The position numbers were made by a program, and so were the translations under genes. The notes under the pieces are model-generated. The model saw only the letters and a program-made list of their open reading frames with translations. It ran no database searches and had not been told where the DNA came from. This document shows, piece by piece, positions 61,607 to 64,000 of a stretch of 64,000 nucleotides of DNA; within the stretch, counting starts at the first letter, position 1, and the number at the start of each line of letters is the position of its first letter. The DNA is from Nevskia sp. (lineage in GTDB: Bacteria > Pseudomonadota > Gammaproteobacteria > Nevskiales > Nevskiaceae), in the NCBI GenBank assembly GCA_031291075.1, contig JARLJS010000151.1, positions 124,001 to 188,000 of the forward strand, given 5' to 3'.

Positions 61607-62089
61607 ATGCCCTCCTTCGATATCGTCTCCAAAGCCGACAAGCACGAGCTCAGCAACGCCGTCGACCAGGCCAAACGCGACCTGGAGAACCGCTACGACC
61701 TGCGCGGGACCAATGCGCGCTTCGAGCTGGACGACTTCGTGGTCATGCAGTTCGCGCCTAGCGAGTACCAGCTCGACCAGCTCCTCGAAATCCTGCGCAT
61801 GCGCCTGTCCAAGCGCGGTATCGACCTGCGCAGCCTGGAACTCGGTGACGTGGAGAGCAACCTGGCCGAGGCGCGGCGCAAGATCACCATCAAGCAGGGT
61901 ATCGAGCAGACGCAGGCCAAGGCCATCATCGCCAGGCTCAAGGAAGCCAAACTCAAGGTGGATACCCAGATCAACGGCGACAAGCTGCGCGTCAGCGGAA
62001 AGAAGCGCGATGACCTGCAAGCCGCCATCGCCTTGCTGCGCAAGGCGGAGCTTGAGGTGCCGCTGCAATTCGAGAATTTTCGGGATTAA
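61607..62089 (+). CDS. yajQ: YajQ-family nucleotide-binding protein
   Basis: A 160-residue protein matching the YajQ/UPF0234 family from end to end: MPSFDIVSKADKHELSNAVDQ, LENRYDLRGTNARFEL, RRKITIKQGIEQTQAKAI and the C-terminal LPLQFENFRD-type ending. Relatives bind cyclic di-GMP or nucleic acids. ATG 61607 is the family start; an in-frame upstream start at 61541 lacks support. It is a housekeeping-type gene and marks the end of the catabolic region. Confidence 0.95.
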   Translation: MPSFDIVSKADKHELSNAVDQAKRDLENRYDLRGTNARFELDDFVVMQFAPSEYQLDQLLEILRMRLSKRGIDLRSLELGDVESNLAEARRKITIKQGIEQTQAKAIIARLKEAKLKVDTQINGDKLRVSGKKRDDLQAAIALLRKAELEVPLQFENFRD

Positions 62090-62167
62090 CCTATAGAACT
62101 GGCTCTGGCAAGCCGGGTCGTGCACTGGCTGTCCGCGGCCGCAGGCGTATCCCGCGCCAAGCGGCGT

Positions 62168-62887
62168 TCAGCTGGCAAGCCGCGTGACAAGGTAGAGCGT
62201 AACGATCCCCAGTATCGACGACAGCGTCGTCAGCCGCGTCGGATGGTCGTGGTAACTCTCCGGCAGCAGGTCGCTGGCGGACATGTAGATGAAGCAGCCG
62301 CCGCATACGGCCAGCAGCAGGCCCAGCACCTCCGGGCGGGCGGTCAGCATCAGGGTCGAAGCCGCGCCGAGCACGGGGGCGATGGCGTCGAGCAGCAGCC
62401 ATCCCACGGCGGCGCGGCTGCCGCCTTGTTTCCCCAGGACCGCGCCGACGGTGTTGATGCCGTCGGAAAAATCGTGGGTCAGGATCGCCGCCGAGACCAC
62501 CACGCCCACCGACGGCGACACACGGAAGGCGAGGCCGATGACGAAGCCGTCGATAAAGCTGTGGACCGACAGGCTGGCGGCGCCGAGCGCACCCCGCTGC
62601 CAGCGCTTGCGGATCGCCTCGTCTTCGGCGCGGCCGGGCGATAGCGAGCGATCGAGCACCAGGTAGCCGACAAAGCCCGCCATCACCACCGTCAGCACGG
62701 CGGTCGCGCTCCATGCCGGCGCCGCCAGAACGATGGCTTCCGGCACCAGGTCGAAGAAGGCCACGCTCAGCAGTGCGCCGGCGCTGAATCCCAGCACCAG
62801 GTGCAGGCGGTCCTTGAAGCGCAGGGCGAACAGGCCGCCGAGGAGCGTCATGACAAAGGTGGCCAGGCTGACTGCGATTGCCGTCAT
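62168..62887 (-). CDS. ZIP-family metal transporter
   Basis: A 239-residue inner-membrane protein with about seven or eight helices. Metal-site motifs are HSFIDGFVIG and HDFSDGINTVG, typical of ZIP helices IV and V, plus FDLVPEA and ASDLLPESYHDH. It probably imports zinc or another divalent metal. ATG 62887 is chosen; TTG 62893 is two codons upstream. No clear ribosome site. Convergent with yajQ. Confidence 0.9.
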   Translation of the reverse strand: MTAIAVSLATFVMTLLGGLFALRFKDRLHLVLGFSAGALLSVAFFDLVPEAIVLAAPAWSATAVLTVVMAGFVGYLVLDRSLSPGRAEDEAIRKRWQRGALGAASLSVHSFIDGFVIGLAFRVSPSVGVVVSAAILTHDFSDGINTVGAVLGKQGGSRAAVGWLLLDAIAPVLGAASTLMLTARPEVLGLLLAVCGGCFIYMSASDLLPESYHDHPTRLTTLSSILGIVTLYLVTRLAS

Positions 62888-63062
62888 GTTCAAAAGTCTT
62901 GTCAGGGTTTCTTGTGCTCCTGCGGAACTCGGCAGTCCGTCGCAAGGTCTGCAGGAGGGACAAGTTTAATGCAGGAAGCCGATCGGGCCGTCGTCGGGCG
63001 CGCGTTTGAGCGCCCGCGAGGAATGGAATGTGCCCGGCACGAAAAGCCAAGGGAGCGCAGGG

Positions 63063-64000
63063 ATGCGGCTCAGGATCATACATGTGTTGCTGGCCCTCGC
63101 GGTGTTCGGCCTGGTGCCGGTCTTCTGCCGGGCGGCCGTTACCGATGCGGCGGCAAAATGCGATGCTGATTACGGCGACCCGCCGCGTATGGCGCCGTCG
63201 CTGTTGTCCCTCGACGGCGACGTCGGCCTGCTGCTGAACCTGTTCAACGATTGCCTGTTCAACGGCGGTAGCGTGCTCGACTGGATCGATGCCCGTCATG
63301 AGCGGCGGCGGGCCTGTCTGTTCGTGCCGCCGCAGGCATCGCCTCAGGTGCCGCTGCCGCTGGTGGTATTTCTGCAGGGTTCGCTGATCCCGGCACCGCC
63401 ACAGCTCCTCCTGACCGACTGGATCCCGCAAAGCACCACCGCGGACCTGAGCGGCGATCCGCAGCGGCCAGGCTTCATCCTGTTGGTGCCGATCGGGCGC
63501 AACACGACCCATATCTATCCGTTCCCCGACAATGCCGGGCTGGGTTGGGACAACTGGTACCGCAACCTCGATCGCGGCAGCCCCGATCTCAACCCGGACG
63601 TGGCGGCGATCGATCACTTCATCGCCGCGGTGGAGTCGCGCGGCATCGTGGACGGCGACCGCGTGTACATGGCGGGCTGGTCCAACGGCGCCGCGATGGC
63701 GCAGCTCTATGCGCTCAATACGCCCTCCGTTGCGGCGGCGGCGGTGTATTCCTCCCCGGACCCGTTCAGCGACATCCTGGATCCCTGCGCGCAGAAGCCA
63801 TTCGCCAGCACCATGACGCCGCTGATGGAGGTCCACAACGCCTGCGACATCTCCGGCATCTGCCAGACCGGGATGAGGTTCCACCAGGAACTGGCGCAGC
63901 TTTTCCCCACCCTGCCGCAGAGCGTGACGACGCTGGACGCCGTCGGGAAGCCGGTGCTGGCCTGCGTGGCGAGCTGCGCTTCCCAGGCCTATGCGGGTCC
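63063..64000 (+). CDS. Exported PHB-depolymerase/feruloyl-esterase-like hydrolase, 5' part
   Basis: The frame from ATG 63063 stays open to the window edge (312 codons seen). A signal peptide (IIHVLLALAVFGLVPVFCRA) is followed by an alpha/beta hydrolase: LPLVVFLQGS, FILLVPIGRN, DVAAIDHFIAAVESRGIVDGDRVYMAGWSNGAAMAQLYAL. The nucleophile motif GWSNGA is that of LpqC/PHB-depolymerase-type esterases. Several Cys may form disulfides, as expected for an exported protein. The C-terminus lies outside the window. GGGAGCGCAGGG upstream could hold the ribosome site. Confidence 0.82.
   Translation, partial: MRLRIIHVLLALAVFGLVPVFCRAAVTDAAAKCDADYGDPPRMAPSLLSLDGDVGLLLNLFNDCLFNGGSVLDWIDARHERRRACLFVPPQASPQVPLPLVVFLQGSLIPAPPQLLLTDWIPQSTTADLSGDPQRPGFILLVPIGRNTTHIYPFPDNAGLGWDNWYRNLDRGSPDLNPDVAAIDHFIAAVESRGIVDGDRVYMAGWSNGAAMAQLYALNTPSVAAAAVYSSPDPFSDILDPCAQKPFASTMTPLMEVHNACDISGICQTGMRFHQELAQLFPTLPQSVTTLDAVGKPVLACVASCASQAYAG

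Noticed and set aside
60434-62125. A 563-codon minus-strand frame across the beta-lactamase-fold and YajQ genes
   Set aside because: It spans two unrelated plus-strand genes and their gap, and has no recognisable domain.

Overview
The window looks like a high-GC, Gram-negative chromosome segment devoted to catabolism. It carries a TonB-dependent receptor, Sec signal peptides and a YajQ-family protein. Dense GC-rich coding and the mix of genes suggest a gammaproteobacterium of the Nevskiales/Solimonadaceae kind, but no rRNA or other phylogenetic marker is present, so that placement is inference. I see no tRNA, rRNA, CRISPR array or intact insertion sequence.

Layout. 1-5065: the end of an NHL-repeat protein, a hemerythrin-esterase fusion, a small membrane protein, a second HSL-type esterase, and a regulator that joins a transposase-type zinc ribbon to a TetR repressor. 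5317-10405: a tightly packed operon of TonB receptor, two paralogous membrane proteins, and COX3/NorE-like and COX4/NorF-like proteins. 10402-18765: mostly minus-strand acyl-CoA genes (CoA-transferase-like protein, CitE-like lyase, acyl-CoA dehydrogenase), a CaiB-type transferase, a DapB-like oxidoreductase, an SDR and a Rieske oxygenase. 18918-25938: IclR regulator, acyl-CoA ligase, MaoC-like hydratase, thioesterase, dienelactone hydrolase, sulfotransferase-fold protein and an AraC regulator. 26110-35401: SDR, alcohol dehydrogenase, metallo-hydrolase, then SDR, Baeyer-Villiger monooxygenase, ThDP enzyme and aldehyde dehydrogenase. 35614-42859: START protein, ferredoxin reductase, AraC regulator, small protein, E1 alpha, E1 beta, a free lipoyl domain and a second Rieske oxygenase. 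42873-52923: Cys-rich protein with an FNR-type box, wax ester synthase/DGAT, AraC regulator with a paired acyl-CoA dehydrogenase, DUF35 and Ltp2-like pair, DUF2889 protein, MmsA and a TetR regulator. 52997-60188: exported repeat protein, cytochrome P450, two-domain FadE and enoyl-CoA hydratase. 60326-64000: serine beta-lactamase-fold hydrolase, YajQ, ZIP transporter and a truncated exported esterase.

How it works together. The enzymes form a coherent set for taking up, oxygenating, CoA-activating and beta-oxidising a bulky hydrophobic substrate, most plausibly a steroid, bile acid or cyclic terpenoid. The best pointers are the FadE34-like fused dehydrogenase, the paired small and large acyl-CoA dehydrogenases, the DUF35/Ltp2-like pair whose thiolase fold lacks its nucleophilic Cys, the P450, two Rieske oxygenases, a BVMO and an exported START protein. 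The substrate cannot be read from the sequence.

The strongest new signal is regulatory. A 19-bp imperfect palindrome, approximately TAGNCANCASTGTTGNCTA, occurs 12 times between 2978 and 56969, always in intergenic DNA before catabolic genes. This points to one repressor controlling most of the region. A second is a 97-residue C-terminal domain shared, without gaps, by the P450 and the DapB-like oxidoreductase, two otherwise unrelated enzymes.
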